Assembly: GCF_041320705.1 (NCBI RefSeq)
Contig: NZ_JBGGTQ010000006.1
Coordinates: forward strand, 248,001-312,000
Length of the DNA stretch: 64,000 nt
Direction of reading: 5' to 3'
Source of the DNA: Kineococcus mangrovi
GTDB lineage: Bacteria > Actinomycetota > Actinomycetes > Actinomycetales > Kineococcaceae
Shown here: positions 1 to 7,954 of the stretch, in pieces
Layout of the letters: every line of letters begins with the position of its first letter
How positions within the stretch are numbered: position 1 is the stretch's first letter
The notes under the pieces: generated by a model
The model's input: the letters and a program-made list of their open reading frames with translations, nothing else
What the model was told of the DNA's origin: nothing
Database searches by the model: none
Translations under genes and position numbers: made by a program

Positions 1-1
1 G

Positions 2-2644
2 CGCCCCGTGCTCGCCCTGCCCGCGCACCGGGCGCAGGAGGTCGTGCACGCCGCCCGCGCCGGCCGGGCCACCCACTGGATCGTCGGCGACCTCGACGGT
101 CCCGCGTCCGACCTCCCCGACCTCACCGCCCGCGTCCACGCCGGGCTGGGGTCCACGGAGCTGAAGGTGCTGCACCGGCCCGCCGGGACGGTTCCCCGGT
201 CCGGCCGGCCCCACCCGGTCCGGCCGGAGGCCGACGCCGGGGAACTGGCGTTCTTCCAGCTGTCCGGCGGCACCACCGGTCCCTCGAAGCTCGTCCCGCG
301 GGCCCACCGCGAGTACGCGTACTCCTTCCTGCGCAGCAACGAGCTGTGCGCGGTGGACGCCGCGACCGTCCTGCTCGTCCCGTTGCCCGCGACGCACAAC
401 TTCCCCCTGAGCTCCCCCGGGTGGTTCGGGGTCCTCGCCGCCGGCGGCACCGTCGTCTTCCCGGCGGGCGCCGATGCGGCCACGGTCCTGACCGCGGTCG
501 CCGAGCACCGCGTCACCCACGTCGTCGCCGTGCCTCCGCTCGTGCAGCTCTGGCTCGACAGCCCCGACCTGACCGCGGCCGACACCTCCTCGCTGCGCCG
601 CGTGCTCGTCGGCGGGGCCCGCCTGTCGCCGGCGGTGGCCCGCCGGGTCCACGAGGAGCTCGGCCCGCTGCAACAGGTGTACGGGATGGCCGAGGGCCTG
701 GTCTGCTACACCTCCCCGGACGACCCGCTGGACCTGCTGATCACGAGCCAGGGCCGGCCGATGTCCCCGCTCGACGAGGTCCGCGTCGTCGACGCGACCG
801 GGGCCGACGTCCCGACCGGGCAGACCGGTGAACTGCTCGTCCGCGGGCCCTACACGATCCGCGGCTACTACGCGCCCGAGGCGGCCGACCCCGCGACGGC
901 GGCGGTCAACCTCGACGCGTTCAGCGCCGACGGGTCCTACCGCACGGGGGACCTGGTGCGCCGCAGCGCCGACGGGTCGCTGCGCGTCGTCGGCCGGGTC
1001 AAGGAGCAGGTCAACCGCGGCGGGGAGAAGATCTCCCCGGCCGAGGTCGAGGACCTGCTGCTCACCCACGACGGGGTCCACGACGTCTGCGTCGTCGGCG
1101 AACCCGACGACCACCTCGGGGAACGCTCGGTCGCCTACGTCGTCCCGCGCCCCGGACGGCGCGACGGGCTGGACCGCCGCACCCTGCGCCGGCACCTGGT
1201 CGACGCCTCGCTGGCCGCCTACAAGGTCCCCGACGTGTTCCGCATCGTCGAGGACCTGCCCGCGACGGCCGTCGGGAAGGTCTCGCGCCGCTGCACGCGG
1301 GACCGGGCGGCCCGGCGGCCGGAGGTGCTGGACGTCGTCGGCGTCGGGTTCGGCCCGGCGAACCTCGCCCTGGCCGCCGCCCTGGCCGAACAGGCCGAGG
1401 AGGACCGGCGGGCCGGCCGGGAACCCCTGCGCGCCCGGTTCTTCGAGGCCGCGCCGGAACTGCGCTGGCACGAGGGGATGCTCCTGCCGGACGCGTCGAT
1501 GCAGATCGCCTTCGCCAAGGACCTCGCCACCTTCCGGGACCCGCGGTCGGAGTTCACGTTCCTGCAGTTCCTCGCCGAGCGCGACGGGCTCGCCGACTTC
1601 TTCAACCGCGGGTCGATGACGCCGCTGCGGGTCGAGTTCGCCACCTACCTGCGCTGGGCGGCGGCCAAGCTCGACGACGTCGTGCGCTACGGCAGCCGGG
1701 TCGAACTCGTCCGTCCCGTCCTGGACGGCGGGGTGCTGCAGCACTTCGAGGTCACCGTCGCCAGCACCGGCGGCGTCACCCGGGTCCTGGCCCGTGACGT
1801 CGTCCTCGCCGCGGGTCTGCAACCGGAGCTGCCCGCGGGCGTCGTCCCCTCGGACCGGTTGTGGCACACGGCCGAGCACCTGCACCGGGTCGGTGACGTG
1901 GACCCGGCGACCGTGCGCTCGGTCGCCGTCGTCGGCGGTGGGCAGAGCGCGGCGGAGGTGCTGGCCGACCTGCACGCGCGGTTCCCCCGCGCGCGGCTGC
2001 ACTCGGTGCAGAGCCGGTTCGGGATGTCGCCGTCGGACTCCAGCCCCTTCGCCAACCGCATCTTCGACCCGGCCAGCGTCGGCGAACTGTTCGACGCCCC
2101 CGCGGCCGAACGCGACCGCCTGGACGACCTGCACCGCGGGACGAACAACGCCGTCGTCAACCCCGAGACGCTGCAACGCCTCTACGACCTCGACTACGCC
2201 GACCGCTGGGCGGGCCCGGCGCGGTTCGTGTGGCACCGCGCGGCCCGGCTGGTGGACGTCCGGGACGCGGGTGACCACCTCGACCTCGGGGTCCACGAGG
2301 GACTCACCGGGCGCACCGAACGGGTCCGGGTCGACCTCGCCGTCTGCGGGACGGGGTACCGGCCGCTGGACCCGGCCGTGCTGCTGGGGCAGGACGCCGA
2401 CCTGCTCGTCCGCGACGAGCGGTCCCGGCCCGTGGCCGCCCGCGACTACAGCGCCCGGTGGACCGTCCCGGCCCGGGGCCGGGTGTTCCTCGTCGGCTCC
2501 ACGGGGCACCAGCACGGCATCTCCGCCACGCTCCTGTCGAACGTCGCCGTGCGCGCCGGGGAGATCGCGGCGGCCCTGCGCTCGGGCCCGGGCGAGGCCC
2601 CGCAGACCGTCGACCCCGTCCTCGTCGCGGAACCCGGCCCGTGA
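2..2644 (+). CDS. DHB-AMP ligase / ornithine N-monooxygenase fusion (5' partial)
   Basis: The first part is an adenylating enzyme of the EntE/DhbE type, which activates 2,3-dihydroxybenzoate or salicylate and loads an aryl carrier protein. The SGGTTG loop lies at nt 263-280, the HNFPLSSPG stretch typical of aryl-acid ligases follows, and the C-terminal GKVSRR with the catalytic Lys is near nt 1273. With almost no linker and no stop, a flavin N-hydroxylase of the SidA/PvdA/IucD family begins near nt 1321: FAD motif GVGFGPANLAL, NADPH motif VVGGGQSAAEV near nt 1930, and CGTGYRP near nt 2345. The product should supply both the catecholate starter and N-hydroxy-ornithine (or -lysine). The ligase N-terminus lies before the window, so the true start is not visible; a GTG at nt 8 is not the start. 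The ligase and hydroxylase are normally separate proteins. It overlaps the next gene by 4 bases. Confidence 0.88.
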   Translation, partial: RPVLALPAHRAQEVVHAARAGRATHWIVGDLDGPASDLPDLTARVHAGLGSTELKVLHRPAGTVPRSGRPHPVRPEADAGELAFFQLSGGTTGPSKLVPRAHREYAYSFLRSNELCAVDAATVLLVPLPATHNFPLSSPGWFGVLAAGGTVVFPAGADAATVLTAVAEHRVTHVVAVPPLVQLWLDSPDLTAADTSSLRRVLVGGARLSPAVARRVHEELGPLQQVYGMAEGLVCYTSPDDPLDLLITSQGRPMSPLDEVRVVDATGADVPTGQTGELLVRGPYTIRGYYAPEAADPATAAVNLDAFSADGSYRTGDLVRRSADGSLRVVGRVKEQVNRGGEKISPAEVEDLLLTHDGVHDVCVVGEPDDHLGERSVAYVVPRPGRRDGLDRRTLRRHLVDASLAAYKVPDVFRIVEDLPATAVGKVSRRCTRDRAARRPEVLDVVGVGFGPANLALAAALAEQAEEDRRAGREPLRARFFEAAPELRWHEGMLLPDASMQIAFAKDLATFRDPRSEFTFLQFLAERDGLADFFNRGSMTPLRVEFATYLRWAAAKLDDVVRYGSRVELVRPVLDGGVLQHFEVTVASTGGVTRVLARDVVLAAGLQPELPAGVVPSDRLWHTAEHLHRVGDVDPATVRSVAVVGGGQSAAEVLADLHARFPRARLHSVQSRFGMSPSDSSPFANRIFDPASVGELFDAPAAERDRLDDLHRGTNNAVVNPETLQRLYDLDYADRWAGPARFVWHRAARLVDVRDAGDHLDLGVHEGLTGRTERVRVDLAVCGTGYRPLDPAVLLGQDADLLVRDERSRPVAARDYSARWTVPARGRVFLVGSTGHQHGISATLLSNVAVRAGEIAAALRSGPGEAPQTVDPVLVAEPGP

Positions 2645-3495
2645 GGCCGGTCGCACCGCTGCTGCACGCCGAGGGGGTCACCGTCGGCCGCCCCGGTCGC
2701 CCGGAGGTGCTCCGCGCGGTCGACGTCACCGTCCCGGAGGGCGCCTTCACCGCCGTCGTCGGCCCGAACGGCTGCGGCAAGTCGACGTTCCTGCTGACCC
2801 TGGCCCGCATCCTGCGACCCACCGCGGGGCGCGTCCTCGTGCAGGGCCGCGACCTCGCGACGTTCCGCCCGCGCGAGCTGGCCCGCACGCTGGCGCTGCT
2901 GCCGCAACAGCCCACGGCCCCGGACGGGATCCTCGTGCGCGACCTCGTGCTGCGCGGCCGGCAACCGCACCGCGGGGCGCTGACCCCCGTGCGTGCCGCG
3001 GACCGCGCCGCCGTCGAGGACGCGCTGCGCACCACCCGGACCCTGGACCTGGCGGACAGCCCGCTGGCCCGGTTGTCCGGCGGCCAGCGCCAGCGGGTCT
3101 GGATCGCGATGGCGCTGGCGCAGCGGACGCCCGCGGTGCTGCTGGACGAACCCACGAGCTTCCTCGACGTGGCCCACCAGGTCGAGGTCCTGGACACCTG
3201 CTCCGCGCTCGTGCGCGGCGGGCGCACCGTCGTCGCCGTCCTGCACGACCTCAGCCTCGCCGCCCGGTACGCCGACCACGTCGTCGTCCTGCGCGAGGGG
3301 GCCGTCGTCGCGGCGGGGACCGCGGACGACGTCGTCACCGAACGGCTCGTCGCCGAGGTGTTCGACCTGCCGGCCCGCGTCCTGGCCGACCCCGAGACGG
3401 GTCGCCCCCTCGTCGTCCCGCGCGACCGCCGTCCCCCGGCCGGCGCGCCGCAGCCCGTCCCGACCGTGGAGGACCACCCGTGCCCGCACCCCTGA
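2641..3495 (+). CDS. Iron-siderophore ABC transporter ATP-binding protein
   Basis: A cytoplasmic ATPase of the FepC/FecE family that powers uptake of ferric siderophore. About 284 residues, normal length. Walker A GPNGCGKST (nt 2764-2790), signature LSGGQRQRVW, Walker B VLLDEPTS and switch VLHDLS are all intact. The GTG start sits inside the GTGA overlap with the preceding fusion gene and removes an upstream in-frame extension that would overlap it. Its binding protein follows at 3747, but its two permeases are 18 kb downstream at 21991-24059, beyond the NRPS genes. The import cassette is therefore split within one operon. Confidence 0.93.
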   Translation: MRPVAPLLHAEGVTVGRPGRPEVLRAVDVTVPEGAFTAVVGPNGCGKSTFLLTLARILRPTAGRVLVQGRDLATFRPRELARTLALLPQQPTAPDGILVRDLVLRGRQPHRGALTPVRAADRAAVEDALRTTRTLDLADSPLARLSGGQRQRVWIAMALAQRTPAVLLDEPTSFLDVAHQVEVLDTCSALVRGGRTVVAVLHDLSLAARYADHVVVLREGAVVAAGTADDVVTERLVAEVFDLPARVLADPETGRPLVVPRDRRPPAGAPQPVPTVEDHPCPHP

Positions 3496-3743
3496 CCCCC
3501 CTGACCCCCTTGACCGTCGAGGCGGTCCTGTCCGACCTGGCGAGCGCTGCCGGCCTCCCGCGCGAGGAGGTCGCGCGCGAGGACCCGCTGGACGACCTCG
3601 GCGTCGACTCGATCCGGCTCATGGCGCTCGTCGACCGCTGGCGCCGCGCGGGGGCCGACGTCTCGTTCCCGCGCATCGCCGCCGCCCGCACCGTCGAGGA
3701 CGTGCTCATCGTCCTCGTCCCCACCCCCTCCCGGAAGGCCTGA
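3480..3743 (+). CDS. Stand-alone aryl carrier protein
   Basis: A free carrier protein of 87 residues, similar to the C-terminal aryl carrier domain of EntB but without the isochorismatase part. The phosphopantetheine attachment site is the Ser of LGVDSIRLM, near residue 42. It should carry the acyl starter (DHB or salicylate) from the upstream ligase domain to the first condensation domain at 4811. The GTG start lies 16 bases inside the ATPase gene and the next gene begins 3 bases after its stop, so it is translationally coupled. The residues before the core are a Pro/Leu/Thr-rich run (PLTPLTPLT). The small size and overlap make it easy to miss. Confidence 0.85.
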   Translation: MPAPLTPLTPLTVEAVLSDLASAAGLPREEVAREDPLDDLGVDSIRLMALVDRWRRAGADVSFPRIAAARTVEDVLIVLVPTPSRKA

Positions 3744-3746
3744 CCC

Positions 3747-4814
3747 GTGACCGCACCCCTGTCGACCCCCGACCGCACCCCCACCCGGACGACCACGACC
3801 CGGACGACCACGACCCGGACGACCACGACCCGGCGGGGGGTGGTCGGCGCGCTGGGCGCGTCGGTGCTCCTCGCCCTCGCCGCCTGCGGGGGGCCGGACG
3901 ACGCGGCGGCCGGCACGAGCGCGACCGGTGGGACGAGCGGAGGAGCGACGCGCTCGGTCCAGACGGCGTTCGGTGCCGTCGACATCCCCACCGAACCCCG
4001 CCGCGTCATCGCGCTCGAAGGGGCCGTGGGCCCGCTGCTCGGCGCCGGGATCACCCCGCTGGCCACGGCCGACGGCGACTACGAGGACGCCTTCCTGCCG
4101 CAGGAGTACGAGCAGGTCTCCGACCTGCCGGTCGTCCTGGGCGCCGACGGCTGGGACTACGAGCGGATCTCCTCCCTCGAACCGGACCTGATGATCGGGT
4201 TCGTCCGCGGCGGGACGACCGAGGAGCTGTCCGCCGAGGCCACCGCGACGTGGGAGAAGCTCAACGCCATCGCCCCCACCGTCCTCGTCCGCTCCGACGG
4301 CTCGGCCCGCACGAAGGACGCGACGCTGGAGATGTCGCACGTCCTCGGCGACGGCGACGACGCCGACCGGGCGAAGGCCGCCTACGACGCCAAGGCCGCC
4401 CAGATCCGCACCGACTACGCCGACGTGCTGGCGGGCAACGTGTTCGCCCCCCTCGACTTCTACGAGGAGGTCACGGTCTACTCGCCGATCTCCTGGCCCG
4501 GGGACACGGTCGTGGACGCCGGGGGGACCCTCACCGCCGTCTCGCGGGACATCACCGACGAGAACGCCGCGTTCCTGTCCGCCGAGCAGCTCGGCACCGT
4601 GACCGACGCGACGGCCGTCCTGTACGAGCAGAGCCTCGACGGGGAACCCGGCGTGGGGGCCGCCGAGATGATGGCGCTGCCGACGTGGCAGCAGTTGCCC
4701 GCCGTGCGCGACGGTCACGCCTACGGTCTGCGGTACTTCTTCGCCGACCGGTACGAGACCGCCCTGGTGGCGCTGGAGGACTTCGAGGAGGCCCTGGTGG
4801 CGATGCGGGGATGA
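3747..4814 (+). CDS. Siderophore-binding lipoprotein of ABC importer
   Basis: A periplasmic-binding-protein-type receptor (FepB/FecB family) anchored to the outer face of the membrane. About 355 residues. The leader has twin arginines (RRGVVG), a hydrophobic stretch and a lipobox ending LLALAAC-G, so lipidation at the Cys near residue 51 is expected. The region before the signal sequence is odd: three perfect 15-bp repeats encode TRTTT units (see repeat). The body has the usual family start (GAVDIPTEPRRVIALEG), where the ligand is gripped between two lobes. It sits between the carrier protein gene (3-base gap) and NRPS1, with which it overlaps as ATGA. Confidence 0.92.
   Translation: MTAPLSTPDRTPTRTTTTRTTTTRTTTTRRGVVGALGASVLLALAACGGPDDAAAGTSATGGTSGGATRSVQTAFGAVDIPTEPRRVIALEGAVGPLLGAGITPLATADGDYEDAFLPQEYEQVSDLPVVLGADGWDYERISSLEPDLMIGFVRGGTTEELSAEATATWEKLNAIAPTVLVRSDGSARTKDATLEMSHVLGDGDDADRAKAAYDAKAAQIRTDYADVLAGNVFAPLDFYEEVTVYSPISWPGDTVVDAGGTLTAVSRDITDENAAFLSAEQLGTVTDATAVLYEQSLDGEPGVGAAEMMALPTWQQLPAVRDGHAYGLRYFFADRYETALVALEDFEEALVAMRG
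3783..3834 (+). repeat. Three tandem 15-bp repeats in a lipoprotein leader
   Basis: The unit acccggacgaccacg occurs three times without mismatch at 3783-3797, 3798-3812 and 3813-3827, followed by a partial copy. Each unit adds five residues (TRTTT register) upstream of the twin-arginine signal peptide of the siderophore-binding protein. Repeat units are a multiple of three, so copy-number change keeps the frame. Alternatively, translation could begin after the repeats, but no better start codon is visible. Confidence 0.9.
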
Positions 4815-7800
4815 CGACCCGCACCGGATCGTCCGCCGGGACGCTCACCGAGGCGCAGCGGGGGGTCGTCCACGCCCAGCTCGTGGCCGACGACCCCGCG
4901 TCGTTCACGGTCGGGGAACTCGTGCACCTCACGGTCCCCGCGTCCGCGCCGGGGCTCGTCCCGGCCGACGTCGCCGCCGCCGTGGCGCAGGCCGTCCGCG
5001 AGACCGGGCTGGACGCCGTGCGGGTGGCGGTGGACGGGGCCGTGACGACCGGTCCGGACCGGTTCACCGGCCCGGGGACCACCCCGGTCGCCGACGTCGC
5101 CGCGGCCCGGGCGTGGGCAGCGCTGCGGATCGCCCGCGGCCTGCCGCTGGGACCGGACCCGTTGCACGAGCAGCACCTCCTCGTCGTCGGTCCCCGGCAC
5201 GTCGCGTGGTTCACCGGGTGGCACCACGTCCTCGTCGACGGCTGGGGGGTGGGTCTCGTGGTGCGGCGGGTCACCGAGCTCCTGGCCGCGCGCCGCGGGG
5301 GGACCCCCGCTCCGGCGGCCTGGTTCACCCCGGTCGCCGACGTCGCCGCGGCCGAGCAGGAGTACCGGGCCTCGGCCGCCTCCGCGCGCGACCGGGCGTT
5401 CTGGGTCGACCGGGCGGGGACCGAGGGCGCCGCCCGCGGGTTCGGCGACCCGGCCGCCGCGCGCTCCGGCGGCCCGGTGACGGTCCGCTCCGGGCGGTTC
5501 GAGATCACCGGGCCGGACCTCGACCGCGCCGCCGGGCGGTTCGGCGCCACGTGGGCCGAGCTCGCCCTCGCCGCCCACCTCCTCGTCCTGTCCCGGCTGC
5601 GCGGGACGCAGGACGTCGTCCTCGGCGTCCCCCTCATGAACCGCACCGGCACCACCGGGTCCCGGGCCGCGCTGTGCCCCACGACCGTCGTCAACGTCGT
5701 GCCGCTGGCGGTCCGCGTCGACCCCGCCGCCGCGGTGGCCGACCTCGTCGGCGGTGTCGTCGACGCGCTGCGCGAGGTCCGCCGCCACGGCCGGTTCCGC
5801 GCCGAGGAGCTGGCCCGCGCCACGGGGCGGTTGCACCACGACCGCCCCCTCGTGGGGACCGAGCTGAACCTCAAGACCTTCGACCACCCCGACACCGCGG
5901 CCGACGTCGCGGTCGCCGTCGAGAACCTCGGGGAGGGGCCGGTCGACGACCTGTCGGTCTCGCTCACCCGCGCCCGCGACGGCCGGCTGGACTGGCGGGC
6001 CCACGCGCCCGCCGGGCTGCTGCGGGACGAGCAGGTCGACGCCGTGCTCACCGAGTGCGCCGCGCTGCTGCGCGGGTTCTGCGGTGCGGACCCGCGCACG
6101 CCCGTGGCCGCGCTGGCGGGGGCCGCCCCCACCGGGCTGACGACCCCCGCGGTGGACCCGGTCGGCGCCGTCGACCTGCTGCGGGACACGGCCACCCGGT
6201 TCCCCGACCGCCTCGCGCTCGTCGACGGCGGCACCCGCTGGACGGTCACCGACCTCGTCCGGGAGGTCGCCGAGACCGCCGGCTGGCTGGACCGGGCCTG
6301 CCCGCCCGCGACCCCCGTCGCCCTCGACCTGCCCCGCGGCGCCGACGCGGTCGTGGCGCACCTGGCGTGCCTCGTCGCCGGCCGCACGGCCGTCCCCCTC
6401 GACACGACCTGGCCCCTCGCGCGCCGTGACGACCTCGTGCGGCGGCTCGGCCCGGGCGAGTTGCGGCTCACCCCGGGGACCGTCGGCCGCCGGCCCGGGA
6501 CCCGGCTGACGGACCTGCCCGTCCCGGCCCCCGGGACCCCGGCCCACGTGATCCACACCTCCGGGTCCACGGGTGAGCCCAAGGCCGTCCTCGTCACCCA
6601 CGGCGCGTTCGCGGCGTTCCTGGCCCACCACCGCGCGACGACGTTCGCCCCCGGCCGCGGAACCCCCGCCGACCGCGGGCTGCGCGTCGCGCAGACGCTG
6701 CCGCTGGTGTTCGACGGGTCGTGGGACACGCTGCAGGCCGTGCTGTCCGGGCACGAGGTGCACCTGCTGGCGCGGGAGGTGGCGCAGGACCCCGCCGCGA
6801 CGGTCGCCGCCGTCCGCGCGCACGGCCTGGAGTTCGTCGACACGACGCCCACCGTGGCGGCCGCCCTGCTCGACGCGGGCCTGCTCACCCGACCGCACCC
6901 GGTGCGGGTCCTGACCGTGGGCGGTGAGGCCTGCCCGCCCGCGCTGTGGGCGCGGCTGCGGGGCGAACCCGGTCTCGTCGTGCGCAACCTCTACGGGCCG
7001 ACCGAATCCACCGTCGACGCGGTCGGCCTCGAGGGTGAGGACGCCGCCGTCGGCGGAACCCCCATCGGCCGGCCCGTGCACGGCACGACCGCCCGGGTCC
7101 TCGACACCCACCTGCGGCCCGTCCCGGTGGGTTTCCCCGGCGAGCTCCACCTCGCCGGCCCCCAGCTCGCCCTCGGCTACCGCGGCGCGGGGGCGCTCAC
7201 CGCCGCCCGGTTCGTCGCCGACCCGTGGGGCCCGCCGGGCAGCCGGATGTACCGCACGGGTGACCTCGTCGCGCTGCGGGCCGACGGGTTGCTGGACTAC
7301 CTCGGCCGCGCCGACCGGCAGCTCAAGGTGCGCGGGTACCGGGTGGAACCGGCCGAGGTCGAGAGCGCGCTGCTGCGCCTGGCCGGTGTCCGGCAGGCGG
7401 CCGTCGTGGAACGCGGGGGCCGGCTCCTCGCCTACGTCGTCGGACCCCGCGACACGCACGGGGCGGGGGACGCCCTGCGCGCGGCGGCCGCCGACGTCCT
7501 GCCCGAGCACCTCGTCCCCGCGGCCGTCGTCGTCCTCGACGCCCTGCCGCGCACCGCCACCGGCAAGCTGGACCCGACCGCGCTCCCGCAGCCGACGGCC
7601 GGTGCCCCGGCCCCCGGCCGCCCCCCGCACGGCCCGGCCGAGACCGCGTGGGCGCGCTCGCTGGCCGACGCCCTCGGGCTGCCGGTCGCCGACGTCCGGG
7701 CCGGGAGCGACTTCTTCGCGCTCGGCGGGGACTCCATCACCGCGATCCGCGCCGTCGCCGCGTTCCGGGGCCGGGGTTTCTCCGGTTCCGTGAGCACCGT

Positions 7801-7954
7801 CTTCACCCGCCGCACCGTCGAGGCGGTCGCCGCGGCGGCCACCCCCGTCGTCGCCGCGGTGCCCGCGCCCGCGGTGCCGCAGTTCGACGCCGCCCAGATC
7901 TCGCAGGTGCAGGACCTCCTCACCCGCCGCCGCACCGGAGGACGCCGCGCATGA
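4811..7954 (+). CDS. Siderophore NRPS module 1: C-A-T
   Basis: A 1047-residue peptide synthetase with one complete module. The condensation domain (about residues 10-430) has intact HHVLVDG near residue 138, and its opening (LTEAQRGVV) resembles starter C domains of the EntF type that accept an aryl acyl group. The adenylation domain (about 450-920) has TSGSTGEPK near 583 and TATGKLD near 915. The carrier domain has GGDSIT near 973. My reading of the ten-residue pocket is DGDDTGLVDK: two acidic side chains in the pocket suggest a basic substrate such as ornithine or a relative, but this is inference. It likely joins DHB (from the free aryl carrier) to the first amino acid. ATGA overlaps at both ends. 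Confidence 0.93.
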   Translation: MTTRTGSSAGTLTEAQRGVVHAQLVADDPASFTVGELVHLTVPASAPGLVPADVAAAVAQAVRETGLDAVRVAVDGAVTTGPDRFTGPGTTPVADVAAARAWAALRIARGLPLGPDPLHEQHLLVVGPRHVAWFTGWHHVLVDGWGVGLVVRRVTELLAARRGGTPAPAAWFTPVADVAAAEQEYRASAASARDRAFWVDRAGTEGAARGFGDPAAARSGGPVTVRSGRFEITGPDLDRAAGRFGATWAELALAAHLLVLSRLRGTQDVVLGVPLMNRTGTTGSRAALCPTTVVNVVPLAVRVDPAAAVADLVGGVVDALREVRRHGRFRAEELARATGRLHHDRPLVGTELNLKTFDHPDTAADVAVAVENLGEGPVDDLSVSLTRARDGRLDWRAHAPAGLLRDEQVDAVLTECAALLRGFCGADPRTPVAALAGAAPTGLTTPAVDPVGAVDLLRDTATRFPDRLALVDGGTRWTVTDLVREVAETAGWLDRACPPATPVALDLPRGADAVVAHLACLVAGRTAVPLDTTWPLARRDDLVRRLGPGELRLTPGTVGRRPGTRLTDLPVPAPGTPAHVIHTSGSTGEPKAVLVTHGAFAAFLAHHRATTFAPGRGTPADRGLRVAQTLPLVFDGSWDTLQAVLSGHEVHLLAREVAQDPAATVAAVRAHGLEFVDTTPTVAAALLDAGLLTRPHPVRVLTVGGEACPPALWARLRGEPGLVVRNLYGPTESTVDAVGLEGEDAAVGGTPIGRPVHGTTARVLDTHLRPVPVGFPGELHLAGPQLALGYRGAGALTAARFVADPWGPPGSRMYRTGDLVALRADGLLDYLGRADRQLKVRGYRVEPAEVESALLRLAGVRQAAVVERGGRLLAYVVGPRDTHGAGDALRAAAADVLPEHLVPAAVVVLDALPRTATGKLDPTALPQPTAGAPAPGRPPHGPAETAWARSLADALGLPVADVRAGSDFFALGGDSITAIRAVAAFRGRGFSGSVSTVFTRRTVEAVAAAATPVVAAVPAPAVPQFDAAQISQVQDLLTRRRTGGRRA

